From contig NZ_AUEZ01000055.1 of NCBI RefSeq assembly GCF_000426245.1, forward strand, positions 1 through 60,971: a stretch of 60,971 nucleotides of DNA. Direction: 5' to 3'. This DNA is from Bradyrhizobium sp. Ai1a-2. Its GTDB lineage: Bacteria; Pseudomonadota; Alphaproteobacteria; Rhizobiales; Xanthobacteraceae. This document shows positions 23,989 to 32,992 of the stretch, piece by piece. How positions within the stretch are numbered: position 1 is the first letter of the stretch; every line of letters starts with the position of its first letter. Below the pieces are notes generated by a model. That model did no database searches and was not told where the DNA came from. It saw only the letters and a program-made list of their open reading frames with translations. Position numbers and translations under genes: made by a program.

Positions 23989-25070
23989 AATCGACCGACT
24001 TCGTCGTCGCCCGCAATGATCTCAAGCAATACAAGTTCATCGAGCAGACGGTGCCTGATGCCGCCGCGCTTCCGAGCGAGACGCTGCTGGTCAAAGTGAC
24101 GAGCTTTGCGCTGACCGCCAACAACATCACCTATGCGGTGCTCGGCGACGAGTTGAAGTACTGGCAGCTCTTCCCCGCACCGGATGGGTTTGGCAACATC
24201 CCGGTGTGGGGATTTGGCGAGGTGCTCGCCTCCCGCCATCCGAACGTTGCCGAAGGCGAACGATTGTTCGGCTATTTCCCGATGGCGACGCACCTTGTGA
24301 TCGAAGCCGCCGATGTCAGCAAGCGCGGTCTGCGCGACGGCGCCGCACATCGGCAAGGCGTGGCGCCGGTCTACAATGCCTATGCGCGCGTGAGCGGCAA
24401 TTCCGCCTTTGCCGGGCGGCAGGGCGACTACCAGGCCTTGCTGCGGCCGTTGTTCATGCTGTCGTTCCTGGTTGATGACTTCCTCGCCGAGAACGGATTT
24501 TTCGGCGCGGAGAGCGTGATGCTCTCCTCCGCCTCCAGCAAGACCGCCTTTGGGCTCGCGCATCTCCTGCACGCCAGAGGCATCAGGGTGATCGGCCTGA
24601 CATCAGCGGCCAATACGGGCTTCGTGAATTCGCTCGGCTGCTATGACGACGTCGTCACCTATGATCGCGTCGCGTCCCTGGCCGCCGATCGACCGGCGGC
24701 GTTCGTGGACATGGCCGGCAACAGCGGCCTGCGTGAAACGCTGCACCGACATTTCGGCGCGCAGATGAAATATTCGGGGCGCGTCGGACTGACGCATCGT
24801 CGCTCGTCGGAAAACGAGCCGGAGCTGCCGGGCGCCAGGCCGAGCTGGTTCTCCGCGCCCGAGCAGATCCGCAAGCGCGCCAAGGAGTGGGGACCGGGCG
24901 GAATCGAGACCCGTTTCGGCCCAGCCTGGTCCGGCTTCGCGCCAAAGCTCGAACAATGGCTCAACGTGACCGAGGGTCGCGGGCCTGCCGCCGTGCAGGC
25001 AGCCTATTTTGATACCCTCAACGGCCGTGTGCCACCGGATCTAGGACACATCCTGTCGCTCCATGCATGA
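23985..25070 (+). CDS. DUF2855 family protein (MDR-like)
   Basis: This 361-residue protein matches the DUF2855 family, which has the layout of zinc-free medium-chain dehydrogenases or quinone reductases. Recognisable parts are VKVTSFALTANNITYAVLGD, FPAPDGFGNIPVWGFGEV, GYFPMATHLV, and a Rossmann-like SSASSKTAFGLAHLL followed by VIGLTSAANTGFVNSLGCYD. The biochemical function is unknown. The TGA stop lies inside the first bases of a GCATGATCC repeat, so the repeat may have replaced the original 3' end. The C-terminal sequence LSLHA may therefore be new. Confidence 0.82.
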   Translation: MKSTDFVVARNDLKQYKFIEQTVPDAAALPSETLLVKVTSFALTANNITYAVLGDELKYWQLFPAPDGFGNIPVWGFGEVLASRHPNVAEGERLFGYFPMATHLVIEAADVSKRGLRDGAAHRQGVAPVYNAYARVSGNSAFAGRQGDYQALLRPLFMLSFLVDDFLAENGFFGAESVMLSSASSKTAFGLAHLLHARGIRVIGLTSAANTGFVNSLGCYDDVVTYDRVASLAADRPAAFVDMAGNSGLRETLHRHFGAQMKYSGRVGLTHRRSSENEPELPGARPSWFSAPEQIRKRAKEWGPGGIETRFGPAWSGFAPKLEQWLNVTEGRGPAAVQAAYFDTLNGRVPPDLGHILSLHA

Positions 25071-25187
25071 TCCGGAAAAGTGGGAACCGGCTTTCCCTCG
25101 CGACAAACGCGAAGCGTTTGCGCGGAGATCATGCTGAACAAGAGATGAGATCGTGCTTCGATTGAATTCAATCGAACCACGATCTCA
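25065..25187. repeat. GCATGATCCGG repeat plus a 42-bp near-perfect palindrome
   Basis: Positions 25065-25138 are a copy of the family seen at 21304, 47774 and 54151. It is followed at 25146-25187 by a second hairpin, TGAGATCGTG-C-TTCGATTGAA with its complement, which has only one mismatched pair. The element supplies the TGA stop of the DUF2855 gene and separates it from the monooxygenase gene. Confidence 0.8.
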
Positions 25188-25287
25188 GCGAATAGCCGAC
25201 ATCCCGTCACGGCCTTTCTGCGGCCTGCCAAATAGGTATAGGCTGCGATGGAACACGCCGCGGAGACGGCCGTGATGGGAAACGCTC

Positions 25288-27075
25288 ATGCTCGACAAGA
25301 CCGACGACATCTCGGTGGCCGCCGACACTTGGCTCGCGCGATTCGAGGACGCACTTCGCAAACCCGGCGACGGCGCGCTCAATTTCCTTTTTCTCCCCGA
25401 TAGTTCCTGGCGCGACATACTGGCGCTGAGCTGGAACATCCAAACCATCGACGGCGCGGACGCCATCATTGCCGAGTTGAAGCGGCATGCGGACCGTGCG
25501 GGGCCACGCCGCCTGGCGATCGATCCCGACCGCCGCTCGCCGCGCAAGGTGATGCGGGCCGGCACCAATGCGATCGAGGCGATGTTCAAGTTCGAGACCG
25601 CGGATGGACGCGGCAGCGGCATCGTCCGCCTGATCCCCGATGCGACCGACGGCAATACGCTGAAGGCGTGGACGCTGCTGACCGAGCTCGGCGAGCTCAA
25701 GGGTTTTGAGGAGCAGCTCGGCGTCAACCGCCCGCGAGGCAATGCCTATTCGCGCGACTTCCGCGGCCCGAACTGGCTCGACCTCCGCAAGGCGTCGACC
25801 GACTATGCCGACCACGATCCGACCGTGCTCGTCGTCGGCGGCGGCCAGAGCGGGCTCTGCATCGCCGCACGGCTGAAGCAGTTGCAGGTCGATACGCTGA
25901 TCGTAGATCGCGAGGAGCGCATCGGTGACAACTGGCGCAAGCGCTATCACGCGCTGACCTTGCACAACCAGGTGCAGGTCAACCACCTGCCCTATATGCA
26001 CTTCCCGCCGAACTGGCCGACTTATATCCCGAAGGACAAGCTCGCCAACTGGTTCGAAGCCTATGTCGATGCCATGGAGCTGAACTTCTGGACCAAAACC
26101 GAGTTCGAGGGCGGCCACTACAACGAGAATGAAGGCCGCTGGACGGTGACGCTGCGTTGCGCCGATGGCTCGAGGCGCGAGATGCATCCGCGCCATGTGG
26201 TGCTCGCGACCGGCGTCAGCGGCATTCCGAACGTGCCTGATATTCCCGGCCTGACGGATTTTTCCGGTAAGGTCATGCATTCCAGCCGCTATGACGACGG
26301 AGAGAACTGGAAGGGCAAGCGCGCCATCGTCATCGGCACCGGCAATAGCGGCCACGACATCGCCCAGGACCTCTATTCCAGCGGCGCCAATGTGACGCTG
26401 GTGCAGCGCAGCCCGACGCTGGTGGTCAGCATCGAGCCGTCGGCGCAGCTCGTTTACGCGCCCTATAATGACGGGACGCTCGACGACAACGACCTGATCA
26501 CGATGTCGATGCCGCTCAAGCTGGGGCGCAAAAGCCACGCGATGGTGACGGAGAAATCAAAAGCGCTCGACAAGGACCTGCTCGAGGGCCTGACGCGCGT
26601 CGGCTTCAAGCTCGACTACGGCGAGGACAATACCGGCTGGCAGTTCAAATATCTGACCCGCGGCGGCGGTTATTATTTCAACGTCGGCTGCTCCGACCTG
26701 ATCGTGAAGGGCGAGATCGCGCTGAAACAGTTTTCCGACATCGAGACGTTCGAAGCCAACGGCGCCAGGATGAAGAAAGGCGAACAGCTTGCCGCCGATC
26801 TCGTGGTGCTCGCGACCGGCTACAAGCGACAGGAGGAGTTGGTGAAGAAGCTGTTCGGCGCCGATGTCGCCGATCGCGTCGGCACCATCTGGGGCTTCGG
26901 CGAGGAGCAGGAGCTCCGGAACATGTACACCCGCACGCACCAGGCGGGCCTCTGGCTGATCGCCGGCGGGCTGGCGCAATGCCGGATCGGCTCAAAGCAC
27001 CTGGCGCTGCAGATCAAGGCGATCGAAGAAGGCCTGCTGCCGCGCGACGTCGGGCCGCGGGCGGCGTTCGTATAG
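25288..27075 (+). CDS. Flavin-containing monooxygenase-like protein with N-terminal NTF2-like domain
   Basis: This is a 595-residue fusion. The first 160 residues resemble an NTF2/SnoaL-like fold. The remainder is a class B flavin monooxygenase: FAD motif VVGGGQSG (182-189), FMO/Baeyer-Villiger-like fingerprint FSGKVMHSSRYD, NADPH motif VIGTGNSGHDIAQDL, and the terminal ATGY motif LATGYKRQEELV. It would oxygenate a soft nucleophile or ketone using NADPH and O2. Start ATG 25288 follows GGGAAACGCTC. The next gene, an NHL-repeat protein, lies 67 bp downstream across a small hairpin, probably in one transcript. Confidence 0.88.
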   Translation: MLDKTDDISVAADTWLARFEDALRKPGDGALNFLFLPDSSWRDILALSWNIQTIDGADAIIAELKRHADRAGPRRLAIDPDRRSPRKVMRAGTNAIEAMFKFETADGRGSGIVRLIPDATDGNTLKAWTLLTELGELKGFEEQLGVNRPRGNAYSRDFRGPNWLDLRKASTDYADHDPTVLVVGGGQSGLCIAARLKQLQVDTLIVDREERIGDNWRKRYHALTLHNQVQVNHLPYMHFPPNWPTYIPKDKLANWFEAYVDAMELNFWTKTEFEGGHYNENEGRWTVTLRCADGSRREMHPRHVVLATGVSGIPNVPDIPGLTDFSGKVMHSSRYDDGENWKGKRAIVIGTGNSGHDIAQDLYSSGANVTLVQRSPTLVVSIEPSAQLVYAPYNDGTLDDNDLITMSMPLKLGRKSHAMVTEKSKALDKDLLEGLTRVGFKLDYGEDNTGWQFKYLTRGGGYYFNVGCSDLIVKGEIALKQFSDIETFEANGARMKKGEQLAADLVVLATGYKRQEELVKKLFGADVADRVGTIWGFGEEQELRNMYTRTHQAGLWLIAGGLAQCRIGSKHLALQIKAIEEGLLPRDVGPRAAFV

Positions 27076-27081
27076 CTTGCA

Positions 27082-27119
27082 CCGTCATTCCAGGTTCGCT
27101 TCGCGCCCCGGAATGACGG
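27082..27119. repeat. Short inverted repeat between monooxygenase and NHL genes
   Basis: CCGTCATTCC (27082-27091) and GGAATGACGG (27110-27119) form a perfect 10-bp stem with an 18-base loop. It resembles the CGTCATTCC-type repeats scattered through Bradyrhizobium. Confidence 0.6.
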
Positions 27120-27142
27120 CGACCTTGGGGAGAGGAAATCAC

Positions 27143-28120
27143 ATGTCGACCATTCTCGGCTCCGGCGAGCATCGCTACCGTGTGGTGCAGAACTGGGCCA
27201 GGCTGCCCGACGGCTGGCAGCTCACCGACGTCGCTTCCGTCGCGGTCGACAGCAAGGACCGGATCTATGTCTTCAACCGCGGCAGGCACCCGATGATCGT
27301 GTTCGACCGCGAGGGCAATTTCCTGCGCAGCTGGGGCGAAGGCCTGTTCTCCCGCGCCCACGGCCTGCATATCGATGCCGACGACAATCTCTATTGCACC
27401 GACGACGGCGACCACACCGTGCGCAAATGCTCGGCCGAGGGCAAGGTGCTGCTGACGATCGGCATCCCTAGCAAGCCCGCGGCGTTCATGAGCGGGGAGC
27501 CGTTCAACCGCTGCACTCACACCGCGCTGTCGCCGAAGGGCGATATCTATGTCTCCGACGGCTACGGCAACGCCCGTGTCCACAAATTCACGCCTGACGG
27601 CAAGCTGATGCAGAGCTGGGGCGAGCCCGGCACCGATCCCGGGCAGTTCAACATCGTTCACAACATCGCAACCGATGCGGATGGCTTTGTCTATGTCGCC
27701 GACCGCGAGAACCATCGTGTGCAGGTGTTTGACGGCAACGGCAAATATGAGACGCAGTGGAACAACCTGCACCGTCCCTGCGCGCTCTGCTGTTGCGGCG
27801 GCCGGCAGCCGAATTTCGTGATCGGCGAACTCGGTCCGGGCATGGCGGTCAACCGCAAGGTGCCAAATCTCGGGCCCCGGTTGAGCATCGTCGATGCCAA
27901 GGGCAACCGCATCGCGCGGCTCGGCGGCGAAAACGGTCCCGGTATCGAGACCGGCAAGTTCCTGGCGCCGCACGGCATCGCGCTCGATTCCAGGGGCGAC
28001 ATCTATGTCGGCGAGGTCGGCGTCACCGACTGGAAGACCAGCTTTCCCGATGCCGAGATGCCGGCCGAGGTAAGGGTGGCGCGCTGCTTGCAGAAGCTGG
28101 AGAAGATTCCTTCCGCCTAG
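27143..28120 (+). CDS. NHL-repeat beta-propeller protein (peptidyl-alpha-hydroxyglycine lyase-like)
   Basis: This 325-residue protein is built from repeated NHL blades, each with the pattern V-D-x-x-D-x-x-Y-V-x-D/N (for example VAVDSKDRIYVFNRG, IDADDNLYCTDDG, TDADGFVYVADRENHRVQVF). The arrangement matches the lyase half of peptidylglycine alpha-amidating enzymes and bacterial 6-bladed propellers. A CALCCCGG cluster of cysteines near residue 215 is unusual. No signal peptide is visible. The ATG at 27143 follows GGGGAGAGG. It is probably co-transcribed with the monooxygenase upstream, so a lactone or ester hydrolysis or lyase step on its product is possible but unproven. Confidence 0.82.
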   Translation: MSTILGSGEHRYRVVQNWARLPDGWQLTDVASVAVDSKDRIYVFNRGRHPMIVFDREGNFLRSWGEGLFSRAHGLHIDADDNLYCTDDGDHTVRKCSAEGKVLLTIGIPSKPAAFMSGEPFNRCTHTALSPKGDIYVSDGYGNARVHKFTPDGKLMQSWGEPGTDPGQFNIVHNIATDADGFVYVADRENHRVQVFDGNGKYETQWNNLHRPCALCCCGGRQPNFVIGELGPGMAVNRKVPNLGPRLSIVDAKGNRIARLGGENGPGIETGKFLAPHGIALDSRGDIYVGEVGVTDWKTSFPDAEMPAEVRVARCLQKLEKIPSA

Positions 28121-28136
28121 ACGTGACGACTTGAGT

Positions 28137-28163
28137 ACCCGGGACCGTCTGGCGATCCCGGGT
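28137..28163 (+). terminator. ACCCGGGA hairpin after NHL gene
   Basis: ACCCGGGA (28137-28144) and TCCCGGGT (28156-28163) pair perfectly, followed by GTTGTCTGATT. It lies 16 bp after the NHL stop and 18 bp before the convergent dioxygenase stop, so it could act in both directions. The T-run is weak. Confidence 0.5.
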
Positions 28164-28180
28164 GTTGTCTGATTAGCTGA

Positions 28181-28972
28181 TTAGAACGTTAACCCACAAG
28201 CCTGACGGATGGCGACCTGAACCGGCGACGGCGGCAAGGCCGGATCAAACTCACGCCTCGGCAGCAGCGGCGGTTGTGCCATGAAGCGTGGACGTTCGCC
28301 TCGGTGAGGTTGCGCGGCATGAACCAGGAACGGATGGCACAGATAGACCGTGCCTGCCGCGCCAGTCGCCAGTTCAACTTCGCAATCTTCCGTGGAGGCG
28401 TAGCCGTGGGCAGAAAGCTGCCTGAGCGTCACACCAGCTTCGCCACAGGGCAGCAACTCCCGCGCAATGGTGGCATGCGAAGCTTTCCGGATCCTGGTCG
28501 GCGCATCGTCGGGACCAACATCCGAGAACAGGAACAGCATTAGCAATGCCCGTCCGCTGCTCTTGACGTTGGCACGCCACTCCATGAAATCCGGATCGTG
28601 ATCGTCAAAACTCATGTCCACATGCCAGCCATCATCACCGGGGGGTTCTGGTGAGGGAAAGCGGATCGGGAAGGTCCCGAGCGCTTTGGGCGCAAGCCAG
28701 CGATCCTCACCGACGAGTTGATCGTAGGCCCTGTGCAGAGATGGCGTGTTGGCGGCTTCAATGAAGGGGGGTGAAGCCTTGTGCCCCACCCGAACGACTG
28801 GTTGAATCCAGTTCCGGGGTTCATCCGGCGACAGACCAATATCCGCCCACAGCTCGTCCCTGCATTGCCTTGCAAGGTCGGCGCTGAAGGCATTTTCGAT
28901 TTTGACGAAACCGTCGGTGATGAAGGCCTGGACTTGATGAGGGGTCAGGCCGATGCAATCGGTGTTCTGCAT
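28181..28972 (-). CDS. Phytanoyl-CoA dioxygenase family protein
   Basis: This 263-residue Fe(II)/2-oxoglutarate dioxygenase has the facial triad: His117 and Asp119 in GWHVDMSF and the distal histidine in CHPFLVHAAQPH (about 218), followed by the 2-oxoglutarate-binding arginine in RGERPRF. It would hydroxylate a small molecule; family members range from phytanoyl-CoA to ectoine hydroxylases, and the substrate here is unknown. Start ATG 28972 (MQNTDCIGLTPHQVQAF). It lies convergent with the NHL gene and alone in its orientation. The 231 bp upstream to the ClC gene hold no gene. Confidence 0.85.
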   Translation of the reverse strand: MQNTDCIGLTPHQVQAFITDGFVKIENAFSADLARQCRDELWADIGLSPDEPRNWIQPVVRVGHKASPPFIEAANTPSLHRAYDQLVGEDRWLAPKALGTFPIRFPSPEPPGDDGWHVDMSFDDHDPDFMEWRANVKSSGRALLMLFLFSDVGPDDAPTRIRKASHATIARELLPCGEAGVTLRQLSAHGYASTEDCEVELATGAAGTVYLCHPFLVHAAQPHRGERPRFMAQPPLLPRREFDPALPPSPVQVAIRQACGLTF

Positions 28973-29203
28973 TACACATTCTCCGTTCGGCCACCGCGTC
29001 GGCGGAGCCGTTTTGATCTGATATCGGCGCGGGTGCGCCGGAACGACTTGGGTCGTTCAGATCAGCGGGAAGAATGTGGACATGAACATCATGCCGTGAA
29101 CGTATAGCGGGACGCAGGGTGGAATCAAGCGACGCAGGACAGCGAGCTTCCCCGAACGGGCATCGTCTCCAATTTTTTCCGGACCATGCTCGTGCTGCCG
29201 CGA

Positions 29204-30964
29204 TCAGACCTCGCCGATCACCTCGCGCCGGCGCTGCTCGGATTCCTCGGCATAACGCCGCATCGCGTGCGCTTCGGTGAGGAGGCCGATCGGACAGCGC
29301 TCCTCGCCCTCCTCGACCACGGCGAGCGATTCCGCTTCCGCTGCATCGAATACCGCAATCGCTTCCTGGATGTTCATGGACGGATGCAGCACCACGTCGC
29401 TGTGGCGCAGGATGCCGGCGAGGCCGTTGTGCATGTCGACATCGGGCGCATGCGCTTCCGCGATCATGGCCAGCCCGGCGTAACGCCCGTCGCTATCGAC
29501 CGCGACCACCTGCGTCTTGGAGCCGAGCGGGAATTGCTTGCGGAACTGCACGATCGGCATGTCCGCATTCACTGTCGTCATATCCCGGCGCATCAATTTG
29601 TCCACCGTGAGGTCGCGGATCCAGCCGACATCGGCGGCGCTGCGGATGGTCTCGCCGCGCAGATGCAAGCGCCAGGTCGCGAATGAATAGCCGAACAGTT
29701 CCCGGGTGATCATGGTGGAGATGATGACAGAAACCAGCACCGCCGTGGTGAGCCAGAGATTGCCGGTCGATTCCAGCGCGATAAACGACATCGTCAGCGG
29801 TCCGCCGATCACCGACGCCGACAACGCACTCATGCCGATCACCGCATAGACGTCGGGATCGAGGTTAAGGCCGGGCCACAGCATGTCGCAACCGGCGGCG
29901 AACAGCCGGCCGCCCAGCGCGCCCATGAACAGCGCGGCGAAGAACAGGCCGCCGCGAAACCCGCTGCCGAGCGAGACGATCGAGGCCATCGCTTTCAGGA
30001 TCAGCACGCCGGCCATGAAGGCGAACGGCATCGACACGATGCCGCCGAGATGCAGCGCGCCATGCCCCGAGGACATCACCTGCGGCGTCAGCAGCGCCAT
30101 CAGCCCGACCGCGAAACCGCCAAACGCTGTGCGCAGCGGCGGCCAGAGCCCGGTCTTTCCGAGCAGCGTTTCGCACAGCGTGACGCCGCGCATGATTGCG
30201 ATGCCGAACAGCGCCGCCAGCACGCCGAGCAGCGCGGCGATGGCGAGGTCGCGGCCAAGCACATCGCCGACGGTATCGACGCCGATCCCCAGCGTCAGCA
30301 CGCTGAAGGAATGTGCGACAAAATAGCCGGCGACGGCGGCAACCCCGACCGGCGCGAGGCTCGCGGGCGTATAGCCGCCGATCACAAGTTCGAAAGCATA
30401 GAAGGCGCCGGCCAGCGGCGCGCCGAAGGCACCGGCGATCGCCGCCGCCGCTCCGCAGCCGACCATGATGCGCTGATCGATGCGGCGCAGGTGGAAGGCG
30501 CGGCCGAGCGAAGCTGCGATGCCGCTGGAGAGCTGCGTATAGCCCGCCTCGAGCCCGACCGAGGCGCCGACGCCAGAAGACCAGATCGTCTGCAACGCGA
30601 CGATCACGCTGCCGCGGAACGACATCCGCCCGCCATAAAGGGCATTGGCCTCGATCGGGTCGATCTCGCGCCCCGGCCGCCAGCGCGCCAGCGCCAGGAA
30701 GGCGAGGCCGAGGAGCAGCCCGCCCAGGCTCGGAACCAGCACGGCGCGCAGCGGATCGAGGCTGATCTGGCTGGAGAGCCGCTCGCCGAACGGCAGGTCG
30801 AACAGCGCCACATGCAGGACCGAGACCACGCCGCTCATGGCCGCGACCACCAGCCCGCCGATGGTTCCGGTCAGCGCCGCCAGGAACACCAGGCTCGTTT
30901 CATGCGCGCGGACGAAGGCGCGCAGCCGACGTGGTGCCTCGAGATAGCGGGACTTGGTGAGCAT
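29204..30964 (-). CDS. ClC-type chloride channel/transporter with CBS domains
   Basis: This 586-residue protein has ten or more hydrophobic segments followed by a cytosolic pair of CBS domains (about 455-575; LMRRDMTTVNADMPI and VLHPSMNIQEAIAVF). The ClC motifs are recognisable but altered: SVGLEAGYTQLSSG in place of the usual GREGP, keeping the gating glutamate, and GSGFRGGLFFAALFMG in place of GxFxP. The GCGAAAAIAGAFGAPLAGAFYAFE segment is typical. It probably moves chloride or another anion, with CBS domains sensing nucleotides. It is divergent from an HNH endonuclease gene. Confidence 0.87.
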   Translation of the reverse strand: MLTKSRYLEAPRRLRAFVRAHETSLVFLAALTGTIGGLVVAAMSGVVSVLHVALFDLPFGERLSSQISLDPLRAVLVPSLGGLLLGLAFLALARWRPGREIDPIEANALYGGRMSFRGSVIVALQTIWSSGVGASVGLEAGYTQLSSGIAASLGRAFHLRRIDQRIMVGCGAAAAIAGAFGAPLAGAFYAFELVIGGYTPASLAPVGVAAVAGYFVAHSFSVLTLGIGVDTVGDVLGRDLAIAALLGVLAALFGIAIMRGVTLCETLLGKTGLWPPLRTAFGGFAVGLMALLTPQVMSSGHGALHLGGIVSMPFAFMAGVLILKAMASIVSLGSGFRGGLFFAALFMGALGGRLFAAGCDMLWPGLNLDPDVYAVIGMSALSASVIGGPLTMSFIALESTGNLWLTTAVLVSVIISTMITRELFGYSFATWRLHLRGETIRSAADVGWIRDLTVDKLMRRDMTTVNADMPIVQFRKQFPLGSKTQVVAVDSDGRYAGLAMIAEAHAPDVDMHNGLAGILRHSDVVLHPSMNIQEAIAVFDAAEAESLAVVEEGEERCPIGLLTEAHAMRRYAEESEQRRREVIGEV

Positions 30965-31157
30965 TGCGGAGGCCGCCGACGCAGGAGGATATATCTGCGG
31001 CCTCGTTTACGGGCCTTGCAGACAGGTGGCAATCACGGCGGGATCATGGCAGCGTGGAATACGATAAACGGCTCAACGCTCTTCACAATCCCGTCACGCT
31101 GCATGTAGTATGTCAGTACATGCTGCTTCGCAGCGATATGGAGGCCAGGAGCGTTAC

Positions 31158-31715
31158 TTGAACGCACATGTCTCGCAAGGCGGTTGGCCGGTACTGGTCC
31201 TGAACGCGGACTTTCGGCCGCTGAGTTATTACCCCCTGTCGCTATGGTCGTGGCAGGACGCGATCAAGGCAGTGTTCCTCGACCGCGTAAATATCGTTGA
31301 ATATTACGACCGGGCGGTACGCAGCCCCTCCTTCGAAATCCAGCTCCCAAGCGTCGTCTCGCTGAAGTCCTTCGTCAAGCCGACCACGCATCCTGCCTTC
31401 ACGCGTTTCAACGTTTTCCTGCGCGATCGTTTCGCCTGCCAATATTGCAATTCGCCTGACGATCTCACCTTCGACCACATCATCCCGCGCAGCAAAGGCG
31501 GCCAGACCACCTGGGAGAACGTGGTCGCGGCCTGCTCGCCTTGTAACCTCAGGAAGGGCAACCTGACGCCGCAGCAGGCCAAGATGTTTCCGAAGCAGAC
31601 GCCGTTCGCACCGACTGTGCATCAGCTCCACCGCAACGGCCGCCTGTTTCCGCCAAACTATTTGCACGACAGCTGGCTCGACTACCTGTACTGGGACACC
31701 GAGCTGGATCCGTAA
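31158..31715 (+). CDS. HNH endonuclease family protein
   Basis: This 185-residue protein contains an HNH nuclease domain: FACQYCNSPDDLTFDHIIPRSKGG, then WENVVAACSPCNLRKGN, with two CxxC pairs for zinc and the HNH histidines. The N-terminal part (WPVLVLNADFRPLSYYPLS) is characteristic of a chromosomal subgroup of unknown role present in most Rhizobiales, not of homing enzymes. I chose the TTG at 31158, which has AGGAG at ideal spacing; an ATG at 31110 would add 16 unmatched residues. It is divergent from the ClC gene. A role in DNA repair or restriction is only inferred. Confidence 0.88.
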   Translation: MNAHVSQGGWPVLVLNADFRPLSYYPLSLWSWQDAIKAVFLDRVNIVEYYDRAVRSPSFEIQLPSVVSLKSFVKPTTHPAFTRFNVFLRDRFACQYCNSPDDLTFDHIIPRSKGGQTTWENVVAACSPCNLRKGNLTPQQAKMFPKQTPFAPTVHQLHRNGRLFPPNYLHDSWLDYLYWDTELDP

Positions 31716-31762
31716 GGGATTGTCGGGAGTGCCGCTGCGCCGGGACTCACAAGAGTGCCACA

Positions 31763-31780
31763 GGACGCATAAGAGCGTCC
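31763..31780. terminator. Short hairpin between convergent HNH and P450 genes
   Basis: GGACGC (31763-31768) and GCGTCC (31775-31780) form a 6-bp stem with a 6-base loop, midway between two convergent stops. It may serve both. No T-run is seen. Confidence 0.3.
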
Positions 31781-31804
31781 GCCGTGTCTCCGTCTCTCAA
31801 TCCG

Positions 31805-32992
31805 TCAGAGTCGCATTGTGACCGGGATCTGCAGCGGCCCTCGAACGGAGCCTGGCGACCATTTCACGACCGCTCCCGGTGTCAGCGTGAAATCAGGGAA
31901 TGTCCTGAGCCATTCCTCGATGGCGACACGGATTTCCATGCGCGCCAAATTGGCGCCGATGCAACGATGGATGCCGAGGCCGAACGCTGCATGGCGGTTC
32001 TCGGCACGATCGATGATGACCTGATCCGGGTCGGCGAACACCGCCGGATCACGATCGGCGGCGCCGTAAGCGAGCATGACCATTTCGCCCGCCTTGACCG
32101 GACAGCCTCCGATGGCCGTCTCCTTATCGATGACGCGGCCAACCACGGCGGGCGAATAAGCCCGAAGAAACTCCTCGATCGCCGTTGGAATGAGCTGCGG
32201 TTCGGCGACGAGGCGCTCTCGATCGTCCTCGTGGATGGCCAGATGCCACAAGCTGGCGCCAATCATACTCCAGGTCGTATTGATCCCGGCAACCAGAAGG
32301 AGACGTAACGTACCGAGAATGTGCTCATCGCTCAATGGTTGCCCGTTCAGCCGGGTTTCGATCAGCTGCCCAACCATGTCAGCCCTCGGCGTATCTCGGC
32401 GGTTGGCCACGTGCTCGGCGAAAAAGGCGTTCATCTCGGAACCGACGCGACGACCGATCTCGGGGTCGGCAAAGCCAAGTGTAATCTCGTGGATCCACCG
32501 TCGGAACGTGTCGCCCTGCTGCTCGGGGAGACCAAGCATAAACGCTATCACTCGCGTCGGGATCTCCTGCGCGTAATCCACAGCGATATCGCACTCGGTT
32601 CTTCCAGACAGGCGGTGCAACGTATCACTGCAGATTGAGCGCGTTCTCGGCTCAAGCGCCGCAACCGCCTCCGGCGTGAATGACGGCAGCAATATCTTGC
32701 GATGGTCGCGATGCAAGGGCGGATCGGACGTGATAGGCGGGAGCACACTGTCCGGCCTACCCTCGCGAATGACGACACGACGCGACGAAAAGTGCTTGGT
32801 ATCGTAGGCCACGGCGCGGATGTCTTCATAGCGCAGCGGAAAGTAGACGCCTGCGAAACGATTGGTATGAGCAACCGGGCATGTGTCCCGCAACCCGCGC
32901 CAGATCGAATAGGGATCGTCAGCCCAGCGTGGATGAAGATGATCGAAGTCGCTTGCCCAATCGACAACCTGGGCGCGCTCGGGCATGTCCAT
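31805..32992 (-). CDS. Cytochrome P450 (first of two)
   Basis: This soluble bacterial P450 of about 395 residues shows the heme-binding loop FGLGIHRCIGANLAR (Cys344), the ExxR of the K-helix (EEFLRAYSP), and an I-helix AGINTTWSMIG in which the usual acid before Thr-Thr (AGxDTT) is replaced by Asn. That Asn substitution may alter proton delivery. The N-terminus VVDWASDFDHLHPRWADDP is common in rhizobial P450s. I prefer ATG 32992 (MDMPERAQ); ATG 33109 is the longer alternative. No ferredoxin or reductase gene adjoins it. Confidence 0.88.
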   Translation of the reverse strand: MDMPERAQVVDWASDFDHLHPRWADDPYSIWRGLRDTCPVAHTNRFAGVYFPLRYEDIRAVAYDTKHFSSRRVVIREGRPDSVLPPITSDPPLHRDHRKILLPSFTPEAVAALEPRTRSICSDTLHRLSGRTECDIAVDYAQEIPTRVIAFMLGLPEQQGDTFRRWIHEITLGFADPEIGRRVGSEMNAFFAEHVANRRDTPRADMVGQLIETRLNGQPLSDEHILGTLRLLLVAGINTTWSMIGASLWHLAIHEDDRERLVAEPQLIPTAIEEFLRAYSPAVVGRVIDKETAIGGCPVKAGEMVMLAYGAADRDPAVFADPDQVIIDRAENRHAAFGLGIHRCIGANLARMEIRVAIEEWLRTFPDFTLTPGAVVKWSPGSVRGPLQIPVTMRL

